Assembly (NCBI GenBank): GCA_024704765.1
Contig: JAKMXF010000221.1
Location: 124,001 to 188,000, forward strand
Length of the DNA stretch: 64,000 bases
Source of the DNA: Oopsacas minuta
Taxonomy: Eukaryota; Porifera; Hexactinellida; Lyssacinosida; Leucopsacidae
Direction: 5' to 3'
Under the pieces are notes generated by a model, which saw only the letters and a list, made by a program, of their open reading frames with translations, was not told where the DNA came from and searched no databases. Shown here piece after piece: positions 32,422 through 42,214 of this stretch. Made by a program: the position numbers and the translations under genes. The first letter of the stretch is position 1. The number at the start of each line of letters is the position of its first letter.

Positions 32422-32916
32422 TTAAACAGTATGAATATTACACTTCGCATAGGAAGGAGGAGCTTCTTCACCAACTTCTTTTTCCTTGCTGACACTGACT
32501 TTCTGGTTCTTTTGTTTGGCTCTAAAGTGTTCAATACGGATACAACAGCAACAGAAAATATTTTCGAATGTTCTTATGGTCTTATACTTTATTGATGTCC
32601 AGTGTGTACGACAATAAAAGAATAATGGTATAGCAATACTTATCAGGAAAACGGGAAGGAATACTCCTAATATTATCCCGGCAGTTACACCTGCATCTGG
32701 TTCAGTAAAATTTCCTATAAAGACATCATCACCATCTAGAAATCTATTGGGCCTACCAATTCCACTACTACTCCCCCTCCCAGAGTTTCCCCTTCCAGAG
32801 CTCCCCCTTCCAGAACTGCCCCTTCCAGAACCTCCTCTACTGCCCCTCCCTTCTATAGAGCCTATCCATAAGAGAATGCACAGAGCAAGTACTATTGCTA
32901 GCAGTGTAAACTTCAT
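32422..32916 (-). CDS. Small type I membrane protein, GRGS-rich ectodomain and PPSY tail
   Basis: Single exon of 164 residues; not recognised as a known gene. A signal peptide (MKFTLLAIVLALCILLWIGS) is followed by a low-complexity segment of GRGS repeats (about residues 23-50). A short stretch with an N-glycosylation site (GNFT), one membrane helix (VTAGIILGVFLPVFLISIAI, about 76-102), a CCCC cluster suited to palmitoylation, a basic stretch and a tail with EEAPPSYAK follow. PPSY fits the PPxY motif bound by WW domains of NEDD4-family ligases. It lies 126 bases upstream of the attractin-like start on the same strand. Its layout recalls shisa- or WBP-type adaptor proteins, but homology is not claimed. 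Confidence 0.65.
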   Translation of the reverse strand: MKFTLLAIVLALCILLWIGSIEGRGSRGGSGRGSSGRGSSGRGNSGRGSSSGIGRPNRFLDGDDVFIGNFTEPDAGVTAGIILGVFLPVFLISIAIPLFFYCRTHWTSIKYKTIRTFENIFCCCCIRIEHFRAKQKNQKVSVSKEKEVGEEAPPSYAKCNIHTV

Positions 32917-33333
32917 TATTTCTTAGAGTCGTGGTAAATTTCTTTTCAATAAACTTTTTACTCTCCATTTCTATTTATAAGCTTTTGCTTCATATTACGA
33001 ATTATACTTTAGTTTTGCAGAGGAAATTGTGTGCTAACCTCTGGTTAACAAAATCATGTTTTGACAATTGTTAATTTAGCCATCTTGGTTGTTAGTTCAC
33101 GTATGCTCTCATATCGATTATTTTGAAATTATAACATTAGTGACGGATGAGTGGAGGAGGTTTTCTATGCAAAAAATTAAATTTGCAATGAAATGCTATC
33201 AACAAGATGATTTAATAAAGTTACAAAACACTTGTAAAAGTAAGAACATACATCATGGTCACATTTTTATAATATAATTACCTAATTAATCTCAATCAAT
33301 AATAGACACATTACGTAGGTAAAAAGTGAATTG

Positions 33334-34404
33334 TCATGAGTTCCTCAATAGAGGGCGGATATTAGAATAATTGAATCTGTATTGTTGGTTTCTGTTTGAA
33401 TATTTCAGGATAAAACAAGCAGCAGAATAAACCCAGAGTGGCAGACCATATGACACAAGCCACAAGAACAAGAAGATAGGATCTATATATTTCATAACAT
33501 CCTTTATGAGGATGGCAGTAGGGCTGAGAGGAAAAGCTTGACTGAAACATAATACAGCTTTAAATCCTGTTGCGAAAAACAGTAGACACACAAGGATAAC
33601 AGAAATAAAGAGAGATAAGATCAAAAGTATCCTGAAAAATTTATAATGTTTGTAAGCAAGAAGTTGGTTGTTAAAGAATATTCTATCTGGTGAATGCCAC
33701 ATGAGTTCCTTAACATTCATCTTAAGTACACGGGAGAGAAGGAGACTTTCCTTCACAAATAGAAGCCAATTAATTATGAAAAATGATGGGATTAACAAGA
33801 ACATTATTGGATAAGTGTAAATGGTTGAAGCTAGCGCAATGAGTGCATATTGTAACAGTAGCCAAGCAAGATATTTCATAAGAACTGGTCTCACTGGATG
33901 CCGGAGGTATCTTAAAGAAAGGAACCGAGTTAGGACTGAGAGTAGGACCATTAAAAGAATATATGTTGCATTGTCCAAGTCGAAAAAAACTATGATGAAA
34001 GGATGTGAATAATACTTCTCAAAAGCGTAATTACAAGTTAAATGAAAATCCCAAACTCCGAATAGAGTAACATTTAGCTCTTCTGGTTTGGGGATTAATA
34101 TGAATATTAACCTAGACAAATAGGTGAAGACGAATTGGAAAAGTTCTACTCCACATATGCTTATAACAATAACAAACTTGGCCATATGTGATTTATAATT
34201 GTACAATTCCATAGATTGAGAGAGAGATTGAACATCTTTGTATAACGGATGGAAATCTGTCCTGTTTTTAGTAATATTATATTTCTTGATAGTTTTGTAC
34301 AATTCTATACAAATCTTTACTAACCAAAATACATTGAGTATAATAGTAGCAAGTATTGTGATAGCAGTTAGACCGAAGAAAACATAACTAAATATTTTAA
34401 ACAT
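33334..34404 (-). CDS. Orphan seven-helix membrane protein, copy A
   Basis: Single exon of 356 residues from the ATG at 34402-34404; not matched to a known family. Hydrophobic segments lie at about residues 5-33, 75-104, 136-163, 178-197, 199-222, 256-283 and 308-334. A long, polar first loop carries KKYNITKNRTD; the second loop has an NVT site and a lone Cys (HLTCNY). The loop before helix 6 is basic with LLAYKHYKFFR. This same pattern (short N-terminus, about 40-residue loop 1, extracellular loop 2 with one Cys, long loop 5) is seen in the proteins at 48198-49292 and 63403-64000. Seven helices suggest a receptor or transporter. No DRY or NPxxY motif of rhodopsin-type GPCRs is seen. Confidence 0.7.
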   Translation of the reverse strand: MFKIFSYVFFGLTAITILATIILNVFWLVKICIELYKTIKKYNITKNRTDFHPLYKDVQSLSQSMELYNYKSHMAKFVIVISICGVELFQFVFTYLSRLIFILIPKPEELNVTLFGVWDFHLTCNYAFEKYYSHPFIIVFFDLDNATYILLMVLLSVLTRFLSLRYLRHPVRPVLMKYLAWLLLQYALIALASTIYTYPIMFLLIPSFFIINWLLFVKESLLLSRVLKMNVKELMWHSPDRIFFNNQLLAYKHYKFFRILLILSLFISVILVCLLFFATGFKAVLCFSQAFPLSPTAILIKDVMKYIDPIFLFLWLVSYGLPLWVYSAACFILKYSNRNQQYRFNYSNIRPLLRNS

Positions 34405-35002
34405 TTTAGTAGAATTATTATTAAATATAAATGTCAGTCTTTATAGTTTACGAGAAGATAATTAAGAAATTAATAATAATATTTATGATATCACCTCACA
34501 TAGCTACACGTATAATTATCAAGTAAGGTTACTATGCTAGAATTATTCACTATTAATCATTCGTCGAATTTGCACTATATTCCACGAACTTAGTCATTAG
34601 CCAAAATTAACTATTGAAAGATATAAATAGATAAAGTTTGATTGCGTGTAAATTAATAATGTAAATACTCAATACTGTAATATTTCTGAGAAAGAAAGTG
34701 TAAATATCACACATTCAATATATTGATTATACCTTTGTAATAAAATTTACATCAGTTAATAAGAAATCTGATAAACAGGAGTGCTTTCCCTGGTGTAACA
34801 GGGTAAATAATGTTATGTAGTCTCCCTTTATTAACGAAAATATAAAACATTGAAATCACTCAATTAATATTATTATCTCACACATAATGTTAAATACAAT
34901 CAGCTATAACACTAACTAATACGAATATTCAATTCACCAAAAAAAAGCATCCTTACTAGAATATAATTCTCTAGTATGATATCTAAAAGAGCGAGGGGTG
35001 TA
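34405..35002. other. Intergenic, nothing recognised
   Basis: About 600 bases of AT-rich DNA between the 7TM gene and the 3' end of the long annexin; both flanking genes are on the minus strand. No repeat or motif stands out. Confidence 0.4.
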
Positions 35003-36700
35003 TTAGTCCTCACCTACTAGTGCTATCAATAGTCTCTTATAGTCTCCAGATGTATCTCCCTTGATCATGGTACTAAGAGATTTCTTGTACATCTTCATAA
35101 ACTCGAGTTTTATCTCTACCATGTCCACCTCACAACGGGATACGACAATCCTGATCAAGGTGTTGTCATCTGTTCCCGCTCCTTTCATGCTACGATAGAG
35201 CCTCTCAGCAAAGAAGGCAGGAGGACTTTGTACAACCTTGACAACAGCCTGCATGCCCATTTTGAGGTCACCTGACATTTCGCGGTTGATAGAATTCGCA
35301 ATATCTCTATGAGCCACTTTCTGGTACGCGTCAAAAGTAGCTCTGAGCTGTGGGTAGCTTCTCAATGCTAGCACCCGATTGAAGCATGACTCATCAGTAC
35401 CCCATTTCTTCTCTCCGGCGTCATGCAAGTCCTTTGCTTCTTTATCCGCCATAGCTTCGTTGATTACTGACCCCTCATCTCTAGCACCTTGACACAGAGA
35501 CACTAACAAACGTTTGAAATGTCCACTGGTCTCTGACACAAGATCTTTCTCTAGGTCTCGTGAGAAAAGAGTTTTGTAATGTTGTTTGATGTTATTAACC
35601 TCGGCATTAGATTTGGTTGTTAGGATCTCTATCAAGGCCTCCTCATCTGTTCCCAATCCTTTCATAGAAGATCTCAAACATTTACAATCGTAGTCTACGG
35701 TAGGTTCAAACATGGCAACAACTGAATCCTCAAAATTCCCACTCAGCTCAGATTTTAGATCTCGTATCAGATCTTTGCCGAACATAACTTTGAACTTAGT
35801 TTTTATTTCAATCCTCTGTGAGTTGCTCCTCTTAGAGATCACGTTGATGATAGCTTTTTCATCAGTTCCCAGTCCTTTCATTGCGGTTCTTAACACTTGT
35901 GCGTCTGCCTCAGCATCGAAGGGCCGTGCAGGAACAACTGTGCCATGAGTAGATGGTGTCGATGGTGTTGCACCCATGGGAGTCGCACCATGAGGACTAG
36001 CTCCAGGCATTGGCTGTACCCCTGCTGTGTACTGTCCTCCATAACCAGTAGCAGGTGGTTGCGAGGGGTAACCAGCTGGTTGTGACGTGTAATCAGCTGG
36101 AGCTTGAGAGTATCCAGGAGCAGGAGGTTGTGCGGGATAGCCCGGAACTGGAGCCTGTGCTGGGTAACCTTGGGGTGCCTGTCCGGCATATGGTTGAGGA
36201 GCTTGTCCGGTAAATCCTTGTGGAGCTTGTCCGGCATATCCTTGTGGAGCTTGTCCGGCATATCCTTGTGGAGCTTGTCCGGAATATCCCTGAGGCATTT
36301 GACCAGGATATCCTTGTGGAGATTGCCCAGGGTATCCCTGAGCTTGAGGATATCCTGATGCTGGTCCTGGGGGTTGGGAAGGATATCCACCGGCAGGACC
36401 CTGAGGGGGGTAACCAGCTGCAGGGTATGCAGGATTGGGTTGAGGGTATCCAGACTGAGGGGGATAACCAGCAACGGGAGGAGGCTGGGCGGGGTAACCA
36501 GCAGGAACAGATTGGGGAGGGTATCCGGAAGCAGGGGGCTGTTGAGGATATCCAGGGGGGTAACCTGTGACTGGAGGTTGTCCAACAGCTGGAGGCTGTC
36601 CCGGGTACCCAGCCTGAGGTTGGCCTGGATAAGCAGGCTGCTGACCGTAATTCATAGCATAAGGGTCTTGCCCTGGGGGAGGAGGGTAACCACCATACAT
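35003..36700 (-). CDS. Annexin with long Gly/Tyr/Pro/Gln-rich N-terminus (annexin A7/A11 type)
   Basis: Single exon of 565 residues. I use the ATG at 36698-36700 ([14 protein letters not shown]); further upstream in frame there is no ATG. Residues 1 to about 240 are a low-complexity domain of GYP, PPxGYP and QGYAGQAP units, as in annexins A7 and A11, whose N-termini phase-separate and bind ALG-2/S100-type partners. The core has four annexin repeats with type II Ca2+ sites: GLGTDE twice, KWGTDE and GAGTDD. Annexins bind acidic phospholipids in a Ca2+-dependent way. A tandem array of 24-bp units encodes the QGYAGQAP repeats. A second annexin with a short N-terminus lies 465 bases upstream on the same strand, clearly a paralogue. 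Confidence 0.93.
   Translation of the reverse strand: MYGGYPPPPGQDPYAMNYGQQPAYPGQPQAGYPGQPPAVGQPPVTGYPPGYPQQPPASGYPPQSVPAGYPAQPPPVAGYPPQSGYPQPNPAYPAAGYPPQGPAGGYPSQPPGPASGYPQAQGYPGQSPQGYPGQMPQGYSGQAPQGYAGQAPQGYAGQAPQGFTGQAPQPYAGQAPQGYPAQAPVPGYPAQPPAPGYSQAPADYTSQPAGYPSQPPATGYGGQYTAGVQPMPGASPHGATPMGATPSTPSTHGTVVPARPFDAEADAQVLRTAMKGLGTDEKAIINVISKRSNSQRIEIKTKFKVMFGKDLIRDLKSELSGNFEDSVVAMFEPTVDYDCKCLRSSMKGLGTDEEALIEILTTKSNAEVNNIKQHYKTLFSRDLEKDLVSETSGHFKRLLVSLCQGARDEGSVINEAMADKEAKDLHDAGEKKWGTDESCFNRVLALRSYPQLRATFDAYQKVAHRDIANSINREMSGDLKMGMQAVVKVVQSPPAFFAERLYRSMKGAGTDDNTLIRIVVSRCEVDMVEIKLEFMKMYKKSLSTMIKGDTSGDYKRLLIALVGED
36177..36296. repeat. 24-bp coding tandem repeat in annexin N-terminus
   Basis: GCTTGTCCGG recurs at 36201, 36225, 36249 and 36273, a strict 24-base period, each unit encoding eight residues (QGYAGQAP on the minus strand). 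Near-identity at nucleotide level shows recent slippage-type expansion within the low-complexity domain. Confidence 0.93.
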
Positions 36701-37164
36701 AGCTATTAATATAATTTTATACAAATTACTGCTACCTAATATTTAGTATGATCTCTCAGAAAACGAAAATATATCTTAAAGTGTCCTGATGCGATTAAGC
36801 GAGCCGGTTGTAATTATTATATGTAATTATTTAGTCAAAAAATAATGCCTACATTCACTATAAATCTAACTCATACATACTCCTACAATTGATAGGATAT
36901 AGTTTCATAAATGGGAGATAATTCCTGCTAGATACATAATACAATTGGAAGAATGCATGAGTTTAACCCAGGGATCAAGAGATCCAGAGAATTCTATGTT
37001 GAAGCTAACCCTATAGACAAATATTATATTAGTAACTAATAATCTAATCTAATCCTCATACAAAATATAAATATACAAATAAACTAGTAAATAGAGCACA
37101 ACAGGGGTAAATAAAGATAGTAGCTATCATAAATAGGTAGCAGAGCAGATACGTACTAAGATGC

Positions 37165-38142
37165 TCAATCTTCTCCAACCAGAGCTAACAAGAGCTTCTC
37201 GTAGTCTCCTGAACAATCACTCTTTATCATTGTACCAATACTCTTCTTATAGGTCTTCATAAACTCGTCATTGATTTGTACCATGTCGATTTCGCAGCGA
37301 GACACGATAATTCTGATCAGAGTGTCATCATCTGTCCCAGCCCCCTTCATAGAACGATAAATCCTCTCAGCGTAGAATAAGGGAGTATTCTCTACTACCT
37401 TAACCACCGCTTGCATAGATTGCTTGAGGTCTCCGGACATTTCCTTATCTATTGCTGACACTATGTCTCGCTTGGCTAACTTCCGATATTGCTCGAACGT
37501 AGCACGTAGTTGAGGAAAGCTACGTAGGGCTAGCACCTGATTGAACCGGGATTCATCTGTCCCCCATTGTCCCTCACCCGCATCATATAGATCTTGTGCT
37601 TCTTTCTCGGCTTTAGCCTCATCCACCTCTGTAACTTGATCTCTTGCACCCTGACAGAGAGATATGAGCAACCTTTTGAAATCTCCACTCAGTTCAGAAT
37701 CTATATCCTTCTCTAAATCTCTTCCGAATAATTCCTTGAATTTAGCTACAACCTCTTGCATCTGTTCATTGCTCTGAGGGACTATTATTTCAATTAGTGC
37801 CTCTTCATCTGTCCCAACACCCTTCATAGCCCTCCTCAGAGAATTGGCTTTAAAGTCAACACAAGGCACGAACAGAGACACAACTAAATTTTCAAAGTTT
37901 CCACCTAGTTCAGATTTTAAATCCTCAATGAGATCTTTCCCAAAAAGAACTTTATACTTCTGCATAATTTCCAACAGCTGTTTATTCGATCGCTTGCTAA
38001 CAACCTTAATAATGGCTTTCTCGTTTGTACCCATCCCTTTCATTGCTTTTCTCAGCACCTGGGCGTCAGACTCAGCATCAAACCCATCCACAGGGACTAC
38101 TGTACCTTGAGTGTCAACGGGGCATCCTAAAGCGCTTGCCAT
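37165..38142 (-). CDS. Annexin with short N-terminus
   Basis: Single exon of 325 residues from the ATG at 38140-38142. The N-terminal head is only about 17 residues (MASALGCPVDTQGTVVPV). Four annexin repeats follow with Ca2+ loops GMGTNE, GVGTDE, QWGTDE and GAGTDD. Repeat 1 has Asn instead of Asp in GTNE, which may weaken that site. The core is very similar to that of the neighbouring long annexin (both contain [16 protein letters not shown] and SGDYxxLLxALVGED), so the pair arose by tandem duplication with gain or loss of the low-complexity head. Confidence 0.95.
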   Translation of the reverse strand: MASALGCPVDTQGTVVPVDGFDAESDAQVLRKAMKGMGTNEKAIIKVVSKRSNKQLLEIMQKYKVLFGKDLIEDLKSELGGNFENLVVSLFVPCVDFKANSLRRAMKGVGTDEEALIEIIVPQSNEQMQEVVAKFKELFGRDLEKDIDSELSGDFKRLLISLCQGARDQVTEVDEAKAEKEAQDLYDAGEGQWGTDESRFNQVLALRSFPQLRATFEQYRKLAKRDIVSAIDKEMSGDLKQSMQAVVKVVENTPLFYAERIYRSMKGAGTDDDTLIRIIVSRCEIDMVQINDEFMKTYKKSIGTMIKSDCSGDYEKLLLALVGED

Positions 38143-39052
38143 ATCTTTTAGTTATAGATGTAGGAAATTGAATTTGATGAATTAGTAAATGAATGGATTC
38201 TACTAAGCAAGTACATTGAAGAGCTTTTATAATTTCCTAGAATCTTGAAATCAATAGCCTCGTGATGTTTTAGAACTGAAAAATGGATACCTAGATCCTG
38301 ACCATGAGTTGCATGGGCTGGATCTAGGTATCCATTTTTGAAATACGTATTATGTAAACATCATGAAACACTCAAGTGTACAGGTTATGTATTTTGAAAA
38401 TAATATATACGGTAAGCAATTAGCTATTACGACAATGATTATGATGACCTGATTTGATTATCGCTTATAATATGAAAGAGGGTTATGTGTTATTATTACA
38501 ATCTTTGCAATAGCTTAAATCACAATTAAATACTCGCCACTTATTACAATCAACACGCATAAACAACTTGTATAAACAAGTAGTTTTGGAAGGCTACAAA
38601 TTCGAATCCAGTAGTAATATATATTCAGAAAGACTTCAATTAATTCATACGTAAATAACAGTCATGTTCATTAGTCTTATGAGATAATCTAGTATTGTAC
38701 TAGACATTGTGAATAATGATATGGCTAGTGGAAAAATTCACAGTCGTTGAATATAGATGAGTTAAAACTCACGGTGAAAGACAGTCCCTGGTCCAATAAT
38801 ACTAATGAGTTAAAATCTCACGCAACGGAGCACTGATCTAAACAATATTGGTTGCAGAACCTGGTTCTTTGAAATTTAGTGAATTGTAGTATATGATGCA
38901 GAAATACTTATATAATACAACTCATGGACCTAGAATACTCCAAATAAGAATAATGTTACCAAATATGGTATCACTTGTCTAAGATAATTAATAAAATGTA
39001 TACGAAATTGATCTGACCAGTATGTGAGATTGCATGCAAGTGTTTGTAGCCA
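38143..39052. other. Intergenic with a strong hairpin
   Basis: About 900 bases between the short annexin and the UBL-thioredoxin gene. It contains the 38279-38339 hairpin, listed separately. A weak repeated phrase GAGTTAAAACTCACGG / GAGTTAAAATCTCACGC occurs at 38759 and 38807. Confidence 0.4.
38279..38339. repeat. 61-nt perfect hairpin (20-bp arms)
   Basis: AAAAATGGATACCTAGATCC (38279-38298) is the exact reverse complement of 38320-38339. The 21-base spacer contains CCATG ... CATGG, which could extend the pairing. It may be a small foldback element or a hairpin RNA precursor. It lies about 140 bases upstream of the short annexin start codon. Confidence 0.85.
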
Positions 39053-39854
39053 TCATCTGGGGTCGTTGATTCCTGTTTGTGCTCCACTACTTGTGTTATC
39101 ATTATCAGAATCTGAACTACTAGAGTCATCACTGTCATTTTGTGTTGGTAAACGACTTGCTGTCTTCTCTCTTTCTGCTTCTAACGTTTCAGCATCTTTG
39201 TCCTTAAGGTATATAATTTTATCAAATAATTCTTGCTTTTTGTGAGTTGAAAAACTGAAGAGAGGTTGTGAGTTTTTATAAAAATGGAAACAAGGGAGCT
39301 TCAGGTGTCCTTGTAACCCTCTGAGCATAGGTATCGTTTGGAGATCAACTTTCATAAAAATAATTTCTCTATTCATTCCGAGATCAGCATTGATACTATC
39401 AAATACACCCTCAAACTCTTTGGAGGCTTTAGAGCCAGAAGAAGTACACATTAATACCACCAGAGTCTTAGGAGGAGCCTTTTCTAAAATGTTCAGAGGA
39501 TTAATCCGATTTCTTATTATTGGATTAAATATATAGACTTCGGTTGCAAGATTTGATCAAATTATGTTTTCATTAATTCAACAACTAAATATTATTTTAA
39601 CTGTTACCTAGTTCCACACTGTGATCAGTTGCTGTTGTGAATACAATAGTAGGATATACCCTCCCCTCTCCAGCCAAGATTTGTCCCTTCAGTGCCGATA
39701 TTTGCACCAGAACATTACCCCCTTGACCCAAGGAACAATCTCTTAAGCTTAGAGAATGATCACTTAAGGATGTCTGTGAGAATGGTATGGAGAGGGTAAT
39801 TTCTTCAATGTTAAGCTCTGAGATTGTGCAAACTTGGGAGTAGAGTTCGTGAAC
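39053..39854 (-). CDS. UBL plus thioredoxin-like protein, 5' incomplete
   Basis: Two exons are clear: 39608-39854 and 39053-39483, joined G|AA with GT-AG ends. The first encodes a segment with the spacing of a ubiquitin-like domain's second half (IEEITLSIPF, SLSLRDCSLGQGGNVLVQI). The second opens APPKTLVVLMCTSS and goes on VFDSINADLGMNREIIFMKVD, ...LPCFHFYKNSQPLFSF, the pattern of a thioredoxin fold, but without a CxxC active site. The C-terminus is an acidic Ser/Asp tail (SDDSSSSDSDNDN) that could be a casein-kinase-2 target. The exon at 39854 starts after an acceptor (CTTAG) with no ATG, so 5' exons are missing; I did not find them in 39855-42214. Family identity is uncertain. Confidence 0.6.
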
Positions 39855-42214
39855 CTAAGAGAGTAGGTAATTATCAAATAAAAAGTAGAGTTACATTTGT
39901 GGAGATTTGATTAAATTAGTGGAAAGATGTTAGAATTAACAATTATCGCAAACTAATACCAGTGGTTACAACAGCGGTTGTTACTGCAAGTGTAAGTTAC
40001 CGTGAGATAACAACATTGGAAGTGATTGCTTAAGATGAACGTTGTACCTATACTCTATTTGTGGAGGAATTTGGGTTTCGTGTGTGGAGCAACTTTGGCA
40101 CAGATTAGCATAATGATTATTTATCAAATTAATGAATTAACGAATTGGATGTGCCTACTAACAAAGATAGTAGTACATATGTTACCAACTACGGACAGTG
40201 AAATTTCGTACTCCTATCCATAGTAACTTATCAACTCAAGTCATACTTAATTGAAAATGCATTGAGACAAAGTAAACTTCTTCTGACAAGTGACAGGGCA
40301 TATGGCAGTGATAATGAAAATTCAGAAATTAGATCTTAAATATAAGCTAAAGGCAGTTACTCTTACAACCTGATTGATCCAATAAATTGCATTACGACAA
40401 TATGCACCTTAAAATTTTTCAGGTTTCTTCTCGAAATAGTTATTAGCACACTTTAGAGGTTATAGAAGAGCACCCGGATGTTTTGAATGACGTCAGTATT
40501 TTAGGAAATTAATTGTCGCTACTCTATATTCCATTTATTGAACCTGGTACTCAATGAGTAGTAATCCATGACACATGTACACATGAAAAGTGTAATTTGT
40601 AATTTGATGATCCTAAAAGTTATATATTACCACCCACTAGCCAAATTACGATACTACACGTATATATCATGTTGTTCTGCAAATATTCTTTGATCTAACA
40701 AGCAAGCAGGCAAAAGTAATTGATACCAATTAATTAACCAGATCATCTCAAGGATCAACCAAAGGATATATTATTGGCTGCCACCAGAATTTGCTCCTCC
40801 TACTGGTTCTAGTAACAATTAGGAAGAATTTCATTCAAATCATTTAATAATGATAATAGGAAATATAAAATTAGCAAATCACGACTATACGAGAAGAGTT
40901 AAATAACCAATTACACTCAAATAAACGCATTTCACCTGAAGCTAAGAATCTCAATCAATTCAAATGAATTTGTTAAGTTGATTCAGAGAATATACAGTAA
41001 ACATGTTTGTTAATCAAGAATAGAAGTGGTAGATATTCTGATGAAAGAATTCTATTGCGATTCGATCACACAAGTAAGTACCGAGGTTAATTGCCAAATA
41101 GTGACGAAGTTCATTAATGAATAAGAGTTGAATATCCATAATAGTTGGAAATATGAAATGTGCATACGAAAACATGCACAGCAGGACAAATTACTGAGAA
41201 CAATTAAATAATAGAATTATTTCCTATTATTATGATAAAGATGGATTGAACAAAGAGGATAAGAGAATAAAAGAATAAAAGAGATTAATATGAGTTTAAA
41301 ATGTCATAGATAATAATTTAGCGACTTTTAAAATATTCAAAATATGCAATTGCATATTATTATACAGCTACGTAATTAATTCAAAGAATAATCACACTTA
41401 ACAGACTGCTGTAGATTCACAGCTGATTGACACTTAAATGGATTAACGTGAGAGACCTTGTTGATACAACATAATTATTTGTAAGGGTAAAGTTCAATTA
41501 AATACAACAGTAAGTTTATGCGTCAATGTGTCTGTGAATTAAATATTTACATTTTTAGCTCTAGAGGTAAGAAATACTGAGAAAATAACCAATATATTAA
41601 ATGATTTAGTTTTTGAGGAGAAAGATTATAAATTAATATTAGGCAATAACTTTGAAGTACTAAATATAATACGGAATATTTCCAGGTAGATTAATATCAT
41701 GAGGAAGCTCTGCAAATCAATAATTAATCTATCACGCAAGGTTTATGTCGCTGTGTTTATGGTATCAAACAAATGTATCCCTCAGGTCTCTGGGGAAAAC
41801 AATGTGGTGGTCGCATTTTATACCCTGGGTGTATGAGGCAGATGTACATAACTTTGTATTACAAACAATTTTTTATAGAAGCGGGTAACATATCATGTCA
41901 ACTGCTTAGTCGTAGATATCTTGCTTTATGAACCATCTCCTAAGGGCAGACTAGTTTAACATAAACATTAAGCACAACAGATCCCTCTAGTTCCATCCCT
42001 GGAATTATTGTAAGAATTATGTTCTAATAAGATTTGATGTATAAGTATAACAAACTGATATGGGCTACAAAATTAGATATATTAGAGAATGAACTATTTG
42101 AGACAACAAAGGGAAACAAACACAGAAAGTTACAACATGAAATGGTATAAAAACAATTAAGTTATTCTGACAAGGGATGACAAGGAAGGCAGGATAGAGA
42201 TTAAGGTGTACAAC
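39855..42214. other. Long stretch without a recognised gene
   Basis: About 2.4 kb of AT-rich sequence. It should include the 5' exon(s) of the UBL-thioredoxin gene on the minus strand, but no segment with a ubiquitin-like start could be identified by eye. Open frames here are short and have no family features. No repeat was noticed. Confidence 0.35.

Noticed and set aside
35890-36709. Long open frames in other frames across the annexin N-terminus, up to 231 residues
   Set aside because: They mirror the 24-bp and GYP-coding repeats of the real annexin frame; repeat periods divisible by three keep every frame open.
40026-40223. 65-residue plus-strand open frame
   Set aside because: One weak hydrophobic stretch, no homology features and no promoter; likely chance.
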